From: an uncultured Bacteroidota bacterium
GTDB taxonomy: Bacteria > Bacteroidota > Bacteroidia > JABEUT01
Length of the DNA stretch: 64,000 nt
Direction: 5' to 3'
NCBI GenBank assembly: GCA_903901055.1
Contig: CAIUPO010000028.1
Span: 1 to 64,000, forward strand
The notes below the pieces were generated by a model. That model was given only the letters and a program-made list of their open reading frames with translations, had not been told where the DNA came from and ran no database searches. Made by a program: the position numbers and the translations under genes. This document shows, one piece after another, positions 15,262 to 21,454 of the stretch (its first letter is position 1; each line of letters starts with the position of its first letter).

Positions 15262-15288
15262 AATGACTTAAAAAGTCATTGACTTTTT
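15262..15288 (+). promoter_or_regulatory. Overlapping dyads upstream of the 15337 gene
   Basis: AATGACTT-AAA-AAGTCATT (15262-15280) is a perfect 8+3+8 dyad. It overlaps a second perfect dyad, AAAAAGTCA-T-TGACTTTTT (15270-15288). Both lie just upstream of the promoter box at 15311-15318. They could be an operator with three half-sites. Confidence 0.55.
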
Positions 15289-15310
15289 AGAAAAGCATCT
15301 TTTCTGTATT

Positions 15311-15318
15311 TATTTTTG
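15311..15318 (+). promoter_or_regulatory. -7 box TATTTTTG for the 15337 gene
   Basis: Exact TANNTTTG followed by C, 18 bases before the ATG. Confidence 0.45.
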
Positions 15319-15336
15319 CAGTAAATACATTAAATT

Positions 15337-15753
15337 ATGGCTAAAAACACAGAAATGCAAACTGCTGCCCAGAAAAAAGAAATGATTAACGCTTTGGAGG
15401 CGAATTTTGGCAATGTAACTGCCTCAACTAAAGTAGTTGGTATTACACCCCGCACACATTACCGTTGGCTTAAAGAGGACCCGGAATATGCAAGCGCAGC
15501 GGAAAACATGCGGGACCTCTGCTACCGCAAAGTGAAGGACAACTTGCTTGAACAAGCTTTAAAAAAGATTGGTAGCGGCGACACATCGGTACTAAATAAA
15601 ATGCTGAGTATTTATTTTAAAAACTTGCCGGATGAGATGCGAAGTGCAAGCTCGTTTAATAATGTACCTATACGGGTTGGGGTAAAATATATAAAAACAA
15701 GAGAGGAGGCGGAAGAGATGATGAGAAACGATGGAAGGATGGGGAATGAGTAA
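15337..15753 (+). CDS. Small HTH protein resembling a phage terminase small subunit
   Basis: 138 residues. The N-terminal half has a helix-turn-helix like that of terminase small subunits: NALEANFGNVTASTKVVGITPRTHYRW then LKEDPEYASA, a pattern seen in phage and stand-alone proteins. The C-terminal half is charged and ends in a Glu/Asp/Met-rich tail. No other phage gene (large terminase, portal, integrase) lies nearby, so it is either a prophage relic or a domesticated DNA-binding protein. The well-formed dyads in its upstream region suggest that it is regulated, possibly by itself. Confidence 0.65.
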   Translation: MAKNTEMQTAAQKKEMINALEANFGNVTASTKVVGITPRTHYRWLKEDPEYASAAENMRDLCYRKVKDNLLEQALKKIGSGDTSVLNKMLSIYFKNLPDEMRSASSFNNVPIRVGVKYIKTREEAEEMMRNDGRMGNE

Positions 15754-15754
15754 G

Positions 15755-15776
15755 GTCGGAGCCCGACTGGCAAATA
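15755..15776 (+). repeat. Dispersed 22-nt repeat, copy 2
   Basis: Identical to 6455-6476, starting two bases after the TAA stop of the upstream gene and followed by the promoter of the next gene. Confidence 0.8.
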
Positions 15777-15800
15777 GTTTAGCATTTGTAATTTATTCAG

Positions 15801-15808
15801 TATCTTTA
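15801..15808 (+). promoter_or_regulatory. -7 box TATCTTTA for the 15813 gene
   Basis: TATCTTTAC, one base off TANNTTTG, ends four bases before the ATG; a leaderless-type start. Confidence 0.45.
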
Positions 15809-15812
15809 CTGT

Positions 15813-16349
15813 ATGAAGATAGTGAAAAATTACTTTTTTTATTTTCTGGTTTTATCTTTTCAATTTGCCCACTCGCAAGACAGTCTTTTAAATCTTGGCA
15901 GGAATTCTAAAGTACGTGATACTGTTAGTTTAAAAGAACGAGACCTTGCTCTGCTTAAAGACCTTTATAAAAAAGGGTTTAATATTTTTTCAAAGGGCAA
16001 GAATAAGGAATATTATTATCTGGACAAACGTGTTTCACATGATGAATACTATCGTATGGCGCACTTTTCCGATAGTATTCAAAATATAATTTTGTCCTGT
16101 GTTTTTAAGTATTGTAAGTTTTATGATGACAATGGCATGTTGGTTGAAGAGGGGATATTATGCGAGTATTCTTTCACTGGAAATTATAAGAAATATTTCA
16201 CCAATGGAATCTTGGAAGAGGAAGGTGCTTACACAAGCCCTGATGGTCCCTATTTATTCGCTCAGAAAATTGGAATTTGGAAATACTATAATAAGAAAGG
16301 CAAACTAAAACGTAAAATAGAATACTTTCCAGAAAGAATAATTAAATAA
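15813..16349 (+). CDS. Exported protein with MORN-like repeats
   Basis: 178 residues. The signal peptide (MKIVKNYFFYFLVLSFQFAH) is followed by a Lys/Tyr-rich region and, from about residue 100, units such as YDDNGMLVEEGI, YFTNGILEEEGAY and YYNKKGKLKRKIEYF. These match the MORN_2 / YwqK-type beta-hairpin repeat (F.NG.L..EG.Y). Such proteins occur widely in Bacteroidota and mostly lack a known function. It ends just before a stretch of repeat debris. Confidence 0.65.
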   Translation: MKIVKNYFFYFLVLSFQFAHSQDSLLNLGRNSKVRDTVSLKERDLALLKDLYKKGFNIFSKGKNKEYYYLDKRVSHDEYYRMAHFSDSIQNIILSCVFKYCKFYDDNGMLVEEGILCEYSFTGNYKKYFTNGILEEEGAYTSPDGPYLFAQKIGIWKYYNKKGKLKRKIEYFPERIIK

Positions 16350-16372
16350 TGAATCTTTCCCTCTCATTGTAG

Positions 16373-16393
16373 CCGCGAATTACAACTTCGCGG
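16373..16393. repeat. Short hairpin repeat CCGCGAA...TTCGCGG
   Basis: Perfect 7-bp inverted repeat with a 7-base loop TTACAAC. It sits right at the upstream edge of the sorting-domain remnant. From memory, GCCGCGAATTACAA...TTCGCGG elements are widespread in Bacteroidota intergenic DNA. Confidence 0.6.
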
Positions 16394-16407
16394 ATAAGGG
16401 TATCAGC

Positions 16408-16494
16408 AATCAACCCAACGGGGTTTATTTTTACAGGGTGTTAAAAGAGGATGGGGACTTGCTTGGAGATGGGAAGGTGATTATACAGAAATAA
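16408..16494 (+). pseudogene. Remnant of a T9SS type A C-terminal sorting domain
   Basis: In frame, this segment codes for NQPNGVYFYRV, then LKEDGDLLGDGKVIIQK and a TAA stop. That is the last part of a type A sorting domain; compare NQANGVYLYRV...GEGKIVLQK at the end of the intact gene at 18616-19971. The frame is open upstream (GIS precedes NQP) but runs into the hairpin repeat at 16373-16393 and shows no protein-like sequence or start. So a former T9SS cargo gene has lost all but its tail, probably through repeat insertion and deletion. Confidence 0.75.
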
Positions 16495-16506
16495 GACCTC
16501 ACCCTG

Positions 16507-16527
16507 CCCTCTCCTACGAGGAGAGGG
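16507..16527. repeat. Perfect 9-bp hairpin
   Basis: CCCTCTCCT, loop ACG, AGGAGAGGG. It is part of a cytosine/guanine-rich 'CCTCTCC...GGAGAGG' type intergenic element. Confidence 0.6.
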
Positions 16528-16551
16528 GAAAGGCACATTACTTGTATTTTC

Positions 16552-16640
16552 TGCATGAGGGATAGTAGCGTAAAGCCCGCAGCCTTAGCGAGGACTTGCA
16601 GCGGATAGCCCGACCCCTTGCGAAGCTTGGGGGCATGCCC
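16552..16640. repeat. GC-rich intergenic repeat block
   Basis: It contains GGATAGTAGCGTAAAGCCCG, then GCGAGGACTTGCAGCGGATA, then GCCCGACC, and ends in the palindrome GGGCATGCCC (16631-16640). From memory, closely similar blocks ('TAGCG.AAAGCCCG...GCGAGGA...GCAGCGGATAGCCCGAC') occur in many copies in Bacteroidota genomes; no second copy was seen here. It may be a structured RNA or a small mobile element. Confidence 0.6.
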
Positions 16641-16694
16641 AAATAAAGACCTCACCTACAACCCAACCTAAAGGATGGGGCTAATGAATGAAAT

Positions 16695-18116
16695 TTACTT
16701 CTTCCCCGAATTTTTTGCCATATCGTGTTTAAGGACCCCGTTGAGATCGTTCACATCAATCTTTTTGGCAATAATTACCTTTTGTTCGTCGAGCACATAA
16801 ATCATTGGGGTGCTAATCACATCGTAATCGTGCCGGAAGTTGCTGGTGTGGAAAATATCGGCCACATTAATCCAGTCGAGCTTATGCAGTTTTATATAGT
16901 CTTTCCATTTGGTAATGTCGTTTTCATTTATCTCCACGGCATATACTTCTATGCCCTGACCTTTAATAGAATCGTACCACTTGATAAGCTTAGGGGTTTC
17001 CTTTTGGCAAAGTCCGCAATCGTAATCCCAAAAATAGAGGATGGTGTAACGGGCATGTATGGCATACATTTCGCGCATAACGTTTGAAGTATCAGGAAGT
17101 ACGATTGGTATGGCAGGCTGACCAATTAATATAGGTGCAAGCTGGGTTGCTCTGTCCTGCATTTTTTCAATGTGCGAGGCGCTTTCCCATGTGGCTACAT
17201 TAGGAGTGTAATAGGTTTTAACCATGTGTACAAACACGGCATCCATACCCATGATGTTGGAGCTTTCATATTCGTAGGAAATGTAATTCACCAGGAATTT
17301 GAACATATCGGGGCTTTTGCGGCATTTCGATAGTATATAATCGGCGGCGGCATTGATAGAATCGGGGATCTGGAAGGTAAGTCGTGAGAGGTATTCCTTA
17401 ATATGATCGAAAAAAACCTGCGACGGGGTATGCACCATACGGTCGTCGTTGAAATCGATATTATCGAAGAAATGTGCTTTGTAATAATGATAAGTAAAAC
17501 TGGAATCTTTTCTGCCGTTAGCCAGTTTTGGGGCTTCCGGTATATCGGGATATTCGGCTGCTTTAAAAATTTTGGCAAGGAAAAGGGTTGGATGCTTGGC
17601 AATAAAATCGTCTTTGTATTTTTTAACGGCCGTATTTAAGGAATCCATTTTCATGTGGGCTGCCTTTTTTTGCTCGGGGGTTTTAGCCGCGTCCTGCATT
17701 TTCTGAACACTTGCATACTGGGCGGCGGCAAAATTGAGGTAGTTGTAAAATAGTTCATTCTCAGGCGACCCTTGCACATGCATGTGTTTGATAAAATCGG
17801 TTGAGTCGGTGCTCATTGCAAAATGCTGTTCCTTATCAATAATAAACTCGAAGTATTTTTTGTCTTTCAATAGGATGAAATAAACGCCACCGGGCAGGAT
17901 ACTGTCGCCATGGAATTCAAAATTCCCTTTCATATCAACACTTGAAGAATCAAGCACATAGCTCTTATCTCCATAATAAAAGCCCAAATAGCATTTGGTA
18001 TCATGGAGGCCTTTGATGTTAAAATTGTATTTATGCTTTAAAGGGGATGTTGCAAAAGCTGACAGCGCAAAGGCTGTGAGCATTAAAATGGATGAAAAAA
18101 AAGACTTTGTTTTCAA
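16695..18116 (-). CDS. Exported TlpA-like thioredoxin-fold protein with DUF4369-type N-domain
   Basis: About 473 residues from a TTG start at 18116, which gives a good signal peptide (MKTKSFFSSILMLTAFALSA). An upstream in-frame TTG at 18140 overlaps the promoter box and is unlikely to be the start. The N-terminal ~100 residues match the DUF4369 beta-domain (LDSSSVDMKGNFEFHGD), the middle is helical, and the C-terminal ~130 residues are a thioredoxin fold with the redox pair CGLC in ILYFWDYDCGLCQKETP. Such proteins act in the periplasm as thiol-disulfide reductases or scaffolds. The cis-proline region (STPMIYVLD) is present. Confidence 0.8.
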   Translation of the reverse strand: MKTKSFFSSILMLTAFALSAFATSPLKHKYNFNIKGLHDTKCYLGFYYGDKSYVLDSSSVDMKGNFEFHGDSILPGGVYFILLKDKKYFEFIIDKEQHFAMSTDSTDFIKHMHVQGSPENELFYNYLNFAAAQYASVQKMQDAAKTPEQKKAAHMKMDSLNTAVKKYKDDFIAKHPTLFLAKIFKAAEYPDIPEAPKLANGRKDSSFTYHYYKAHFFDNIDFNDDRMVHTPSQVFFDHIKEYLSRLTFQIPDSINAAADYILSKCRKSPDMFKFLVNYISYEYESSNIMGMDAVFVHMVKTYYTPNVATWESASHIEKMQDRATQLAPILIGQPAIPIVLPDTSNVMREMYAIHARYTILYFWDYDCGLCQKETPKLIKWYDSIKGQGIEVYAVEINENDITKWKDYIKLHKLDWINVADIFHTSNFRHDYDVISTPMIYVLDEQKVIIAKKIDVNDLNGVLKHDMAKNSGKK

Positions 18117-18137
18117 TGTTTTTGTTTTTAAGTGGGG

Positions 18138-18145
18138 CAAATTTA
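18138..18145 (-). promoter_or_regulatory. -7 box TAAATTTG for the TlpA-like gene
   Basis: Exact TANNTTTG on the minus strand, 21 bases before the TTG at 18116. Its position rules against a start at 18140. Confidence 0.5.
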
Positions 18146-18195
18146 ATACTTTTGGCGGCTCCTAATACCCCCCATAAGGGGAGAAAGGGATTAAT

Positions 18196-18270
18196 CGGGG
18201 TGTAGCGTAGTCCGGTTAGCGCGCCACGTTCGGGACGTGGAGGTCGGCAGTTCGAATCTGCCTACCCCGA
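18196..18270 (+). tRNA. tRNA-Pro (anticodon CGG)
   Basis: A complete cloverleaf is visible. The acceptor arm starts CGGGGTG and ends TACCCCG plus the discriminator A. The anticodon stem is CCACG/CGTGG around TTCGGGA, giving CGG; the T-arm has GTTCGAATC. No CCA is encoded. Confidence 0.93.
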
Positions 18271-18287
18271 CGGGCATTGATATTGTT

Positions 18288-18361
18288 GGTTCCGTAGCTC
18301 AGTTGGATAGAGCAACAGATTTCTAATCTGTGGGTCATGGGTTCGAATCCCGTCGGGACCA
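18288..18361 (+). tRNA. tRNA-Arg (anticodon TCT)
   Basis: Acceptor arm GGTTCCG pairs with CGGGACC (one G-U), discriminator A. The anticodon stem ACAGA/TCTGT holds TTTCTAA, giving TCT. D-arm GCTCAGTTGGATAGAGC and T-arm GGTTCGAATCC are standard. No CCA is encoded. It lies 17 bases after tRNA-Pro; the two are probably co-transcribed. Confidence 0.95.
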
Positions 18362-18370
18362 CAAAAATTG

Positions 18371-18386
18371 ACTCTATAAGAGTTTT
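18371..18386 (+). terminator. Possible terminator of the tRNA pair
   Basis: ACTCT-ATA-AGAGT followed by TTTT, ten bases after the end of tRNA-Arg. The stem is short (5 bp). Confidence 0.4.
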
Positions 18387-18589
18387 CATGAGGGTAATAC
18401 TTTTCTTCATAAATAAATCCGTTTTTATAATTCCTTTACAGCACATAACGTTCAAATTTCAGGAATCGTTTGGGAGTGCTGGTTCATTTAACAGTTATTA
18501 ACATTTTTAAAGAAGGTGAACTCTTCACCCTTATTTCAGAGATAAGCGTACTCAAAATTGGAGTTTTCAGCTTTCTTTCCAAAATAAAC

Positions 18590-18597
18590 TACATTTG
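18590..18597 (+). promoter_or_regulatory. -7 box TACATTTG for the NHL-repeat gene
   Basis: Exact TANNTTTG followed by C, 18 bases before the ATG at 18616. It overlaps an upstream TTG codon and so argues for the ATG as the start. Confidence 0.55.
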
Positions 18598-18615
18598 CGG
18601 GTACAATACATCATC

Positions 18616-19971
18616 ATGAAAAAAACCTATTTTACTTTACTTCTTGCTACTGCTATCTGTTTTATTACAGAAGCTCAAACATACAATATCAGCACTATAG
18701 CCGGAACAACCACTAAAGGTTTTTCGGGAGATGGCGGTTTAGCTACAGCGGCAGAAATGAACCAACCTTATGGGGTTGCAGTGGATAAAGCCGGCAATGT
18801 ATATGCCGCTGAATATGGTAACTCTGTAATAAGGAAGATAAGCACAAGTGGCATAATTACCACCGTGGCCGGGATGGGTACCAAGAACGGATATTTTGGT
18901 GATGGAGGAGCAGCCACGGCAGCAGAGTTAAATTATACAACCGGGGTGGCCGTAGATACATTTGGCAATATATATATAGCCGACAATACAAATAGCAGGG
19001 TACGTAAAGTAAACACCAGCGGTATCATTTCAACGTATGCAGGTAATGGCAGTTCAGGCTTTTTTGGAGACGGAGGAGCCGCCACAGCAGCAGAATTGAA
19101 TGTTGCTGCTGGTGTTGCAGTGGATCAGGCAGGTGATTTATTCATTGCAGATTTTTATAATTACAGGGTTCGTAAAGTGAATAGATTGGGTAAAATATCT
19201 ACTGTTGCCGGAAGAGGCGTTTATGGATTTTCGGGTGATGGCGGACAGGCTACTTCCGCAGAAATAAAGAGTTTTATTGGTGTTACCGTAGATAATGTAG
19301 GTAACGTTTATATTGCGGATCAGGCTAACGGACGCATTCGTAAGGTGAACACAATTGGGATAATGTCAACATTTGCCGGAGACGGAAACCAAAGTTTTTC
19401 CGGTGATGGAGGCCCTGCCACTGCGGCTGAACTAAGCTACCCTTATGGAGTTGGAACAGATGCAACGGGCAATGTTTACATTGCAGATTATGGCAATGAA
19501 CGCATACGTGTTGTGCCAAAAACTAGTATTATAACAACTATTGCCGGAGACGGAAACGTTGGATTTTATGGCGACGGAGGCCATGCAACTGCCGCTGAAA
19601 TAAGCACCATAAGCGGAGTGGCAACCGATGCAATGGGTAATATTTATATTGCCGACCAGCAAAATAATTGCATACGGAAATTAACACCTGTTGAAACCAA
19701 TGTGCCTCAGCTTGCCAATGGTAATGGGCCAATTAAAGTTTATCCAAGCCCGGGCACAGGAAAGTTCACTATTCAGTCGTCGGTAGGAAGTGGCAAATGG
19801 TCAGTTAGGATTTATAATATCCGTGGCGAAAATATTTATACTTCCGATACTATTTCCAATTCCCAATTTACATTTGATTTGAGTAATCAGGCTAATGGGG
19901 TTTATCTTTACCGGGTAACCGGCGAGGATGGAAAGATTAACGGAGAAGGGAAGATAGTACTTCAGAAATAA
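18616..19971 (+). CDS. T9SS-exported NHL-repeat beta-propeller protein
   Basis: 451 residues. A signal peptide (MKKTYFTLLLATAICFITEA) is followed by about six repeats of ~55 residues with the pattern TIAG.G..GF.GDGG.AT.AEL...GVAVD..GN.YIAD..N.RIRKV, i.e. an NHL-type propeller. After a linker, the last ~80 residues form a type A sorting domain (VYPSPGTGKFTIQS ... NQANGVYLYRV), ending IVLQK. The protein should cross the outer membrane through the type IX system and be released or anchored outside, where propellers usually bind proteins or sugars. The repeats are also visible as a DNA-level tandem repeat of about 165 bases. Confidence 0.85.
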   Translation: MKKTYFTLLLATAICFITEAQTYNISTIAGTTTKGFSGDGGLATAAEMNQPYGVAVDKAGNVYAAEYGNSVIRKISTSGIITTVAGMGTKNGYFGDGGAATAAELNYTTGVAVDTFGNIYIADNTNSRVRKVNTSGIISTYAGNGSSGFFGDGGAATAAELNVAAGVAVDQAGDLFIADFYNYRVRKVNRLGKISTVAGRGVYGFSGDGGQATSAEIKSFIGVTVDNVGNVYIADQANGRIRKVNTIGIMSTFAGDGNQSFSGDGGPATAAELSYPYGVGTDATGNVYIADYGNERIRVVPKTSIITTIAGDGNVGFYGDGGHATAAEISTISGVATDAMGNIYIADQQNNCIRKLTPVETNVPQLANGNGPIKVYPSPGTGKFTIQSSVGSGKWSVRIYNIRGENIYTSDTISNSQFTFDLSNQANGVYLYRVTGEDGKINGEGKIVLQK

Positions 19972-20013
19972 ATTCTGTTTCCGGATAAGATTCAATACCC
20001 TGTTACAAAAAAA

Positions 20014-20047
20014 ATAACCTGCCGAAAGTTTCCCCCCGGCAGGCTAT
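20014..20047. terminator. Strong terminator at the end of the redox operon
   Basis: CCTGCCG (20018-20024) pairs with CGGCAGG (20037-20043), extended by ATA/TAT. Read on the minus strand it is followed by a run of T, so it ends the operon whose last gene stops at 20075. It may also stop readthrough from 18616-19971. Confidence 0.75.
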
Positions 20048-20074
20048 TCACATGTTGCAAACTAAACTAAACTA

Positions 20075-20989
20075 CTATTGATAATTCCAGCGTTTGGATA
20101 TATTAAAGCCAATTAAGAATTGTTTTTTGGTGAAGTCATTCTGGTTGTAAAGGTTGTTATCCTGTTGCAGAATGGCATCATAGTTACAAACAAAAATCTG
20201 GAAATTGTGCGTAAACGTTGCAAGCTGAATGCCCAAGGCAACATCAGGATGCGGGTTATTGGTAGTGTTTTGAGTCAGGGGCTGATTGTAATCGGCCACA
20301 ATACTCATTTGATCGGATATCTGGTATGCTCCCATTGCGCCACATGCCAATTGCATGTTTTTCATTTCAGGCTGAATAGTTCCATCCGATGCAAAGTACC
20401 CTTCCACATTATTGAAGTAAGCTAAACTTCCGGTTACCTGAACCGAAAACTTTTTAGAAACCTTATGAGCAATCATTATCTGGTTGAAATAAGTAATCCT
20501 GTCGCCGAAGTTTACAAAATTGCCTTCCTTTGGGAGTGTGGATATAGCCATATCGCCATAATAAGTAACACTTATCGGGCAACCATCTTTTACTGCCTGC
20601 CTTGAAAGCGCATACTTTACATTACCATCCCACTGCATTTTGTTTTCGGTTATACCAATTCCAAATTGCAAATAATCAATTGGTGTGTAGTTGGCGCTAA
20701 GACGAACATTCGCTCCTGTAAACAATCCGTAGAAATCCAGGTAGCCTTCGTCAATCACACCAAAACGGTGCTGGATATTAACCTCGAGGGTTTTTTTAAC
20801 CGGCACCATTACCGATTGGTCATTAATAATCATATTTCCATAGAAGGTATTTTTCACCCTTTCTATTTTGGGTACTTTGCTCATAGCTGCACTGTCTTGT
20901 GCAAAACTCTGACTGCTAAAAGCCAGTAGCCCAAAGCCAAGAGCTACTAACCAACTGTTAGCCGCAGCATATTTTATTCGTGTTTTCAT
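20075..20989 (-). CDS. Outer-membrane beta-barrel, DUF5777-like
   Basis: 304 residues with a signal peptide ending near SFAQ (about residue 31). The mature part alternates aromatic and polar residues as in barrel strands, and the chain ends in a strand-like GFNISKRWNYQ. It resembles the DUF5777 barrels that often accompany cytochromes in Bacteroidota; this is from memory. It is the last gene of the redox operon starting at 27143, 19 bases after the CX4CH cytochrome. It could house or contact the cytochromes at the outer membrane, which is inference. Confidence 0.7.
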   Translation of the reverse strand: MKTRIKYAAANSWLVALGFGLLAFSSQSFAQDSAAMSKVPKIERVKNTFYGNMIINDQSVMVPVKKTLEVNIQHRFGVIDEGYLDFYGLFTGANVRLSANYTPIDYLQFGIGITENKMQWDGNVKYALSRQAVKDGCPISVTYYGDMAISTLPKEGNFVNFGDRITYFNQIMIAHKVSKKFSVQVTGSLAYFNNVEGYFASDGTIQPEMKNMQLACGAMGAYQISDQMSIVADYNQPLTQNTTNNPHPDVALGIQLATFTHNFQIFVCNYDAILQQDNNLYNQNDFTKKQFLIGFNISKRWNYQ

Positions 20990-21008
20990 TTTTTTTTCAA
21001 TTATTTGT

Positions 21009-21410
21009 TTAGTTATTCAAAGCTCCTTGAGAAGCCCAGGCCAAAAACAGTTCTTCAATTTGTGAAGGGTCACTTCCGGGTGCCTTCATTGGCATGCCCG
21101 GTGTAAGTTTCCCCGTAAGGCGTTCATATATTATACTGCTTTCAGGTGCAGCCTTATTTATAAAATTACCTTTCATCAATGAACTGTATGCGTCCTCGGC
21201 TTCCAGATCCGGAGCGTGTCCGCCGGTTACGTGGCATCCGCTTAAAGCGCAATCGCTTTTAAAGATAGGTACCAGGTCCTTGCTGAATGACACCGTTCGG
21301 GATATTTTTGCGGCTTCCGGGTTTTTCGGAATGATAACGGTTGTGTCTTTCTCACACCCCACCATCATTATTATACCCAATACTGCCACTGTTACGATTC
21401 TCTTTTTCAT
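21009..21410 (-). CDS. Lipoprotein cytochrome with an unusual CX4CH haem motif
   Basis: 133 residues. The lipobox is MVGC (Cys19). The only haem-type motif is C54-ALSG-C59-H60, i.e. CX4CH instead of CX2CH. A Met-rich stretch (PGMPMKAP, about residues 103-110) could give the distal ligand. Similar small 'CA.SGCH' proteins are found in Bacteroidota and planctomycetes, from memory. It should sit in the periplasm or at a membrane surface and pass electrons between the larger haem lipoprotein and the barrel encoded next to it. Confidence 0.75.
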   Translation of the reverse strand: MKKRIVTVAVLGIIMMVGCEKDTTVIIPKNPEAAKISRTVSFSKDLVPIFKSDCALSGCHVTGGHAPDLEAEDAYSSLMKGNFINKAAPESSIIYERLTGKLTPGMPMKAPGSDPSQIEELFLAWASQGALNN

Positions 21411-21454
21411 ACTTATTTTATTTAAGGTCGTTCATGTTCGAATCAGGCAGCGCC

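Larger units (their letters stand above)
16350..16694. other. Gene-free stretch made of repeat debris and a T9SS tail remnant
   Basis: In order it holds a 7-bp hairpin (CCGCGAA/TTCGCGG, 16373-16393), the decayed sorting-domain tail (16408-16494), a 9-bp hairpin (CCCTCTCCT-ACG-AGGAGAGGG, 16507-16527), a GC-rich repeat-like block (16552-16640), then a cytosine-rich stretch with AACCTAAAGGATGGGG. I see no intact gene. Confidence 0.7.

Noticed and set aside
15337-15753. Start of a prophage
   Set aside because: Only a terminase-small-subunit-like HTH is present; flanking genes are housekeeping or hypothetical, with no integrase, portal or attachment-site repeats.
18117-18140. TTG at 18140 as the start of the TlpA-like protein
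   Set aside because: It overlaps the -7 promoter box; the TTG at 18116 gives a normal signal peptide.
18616-19690. CRISPR-like or satellite DNA from the ~165-base periodicity
   Set aside because: The repeats are in frame and code for NHL propeller blades; no spacers or palindromic repeats.
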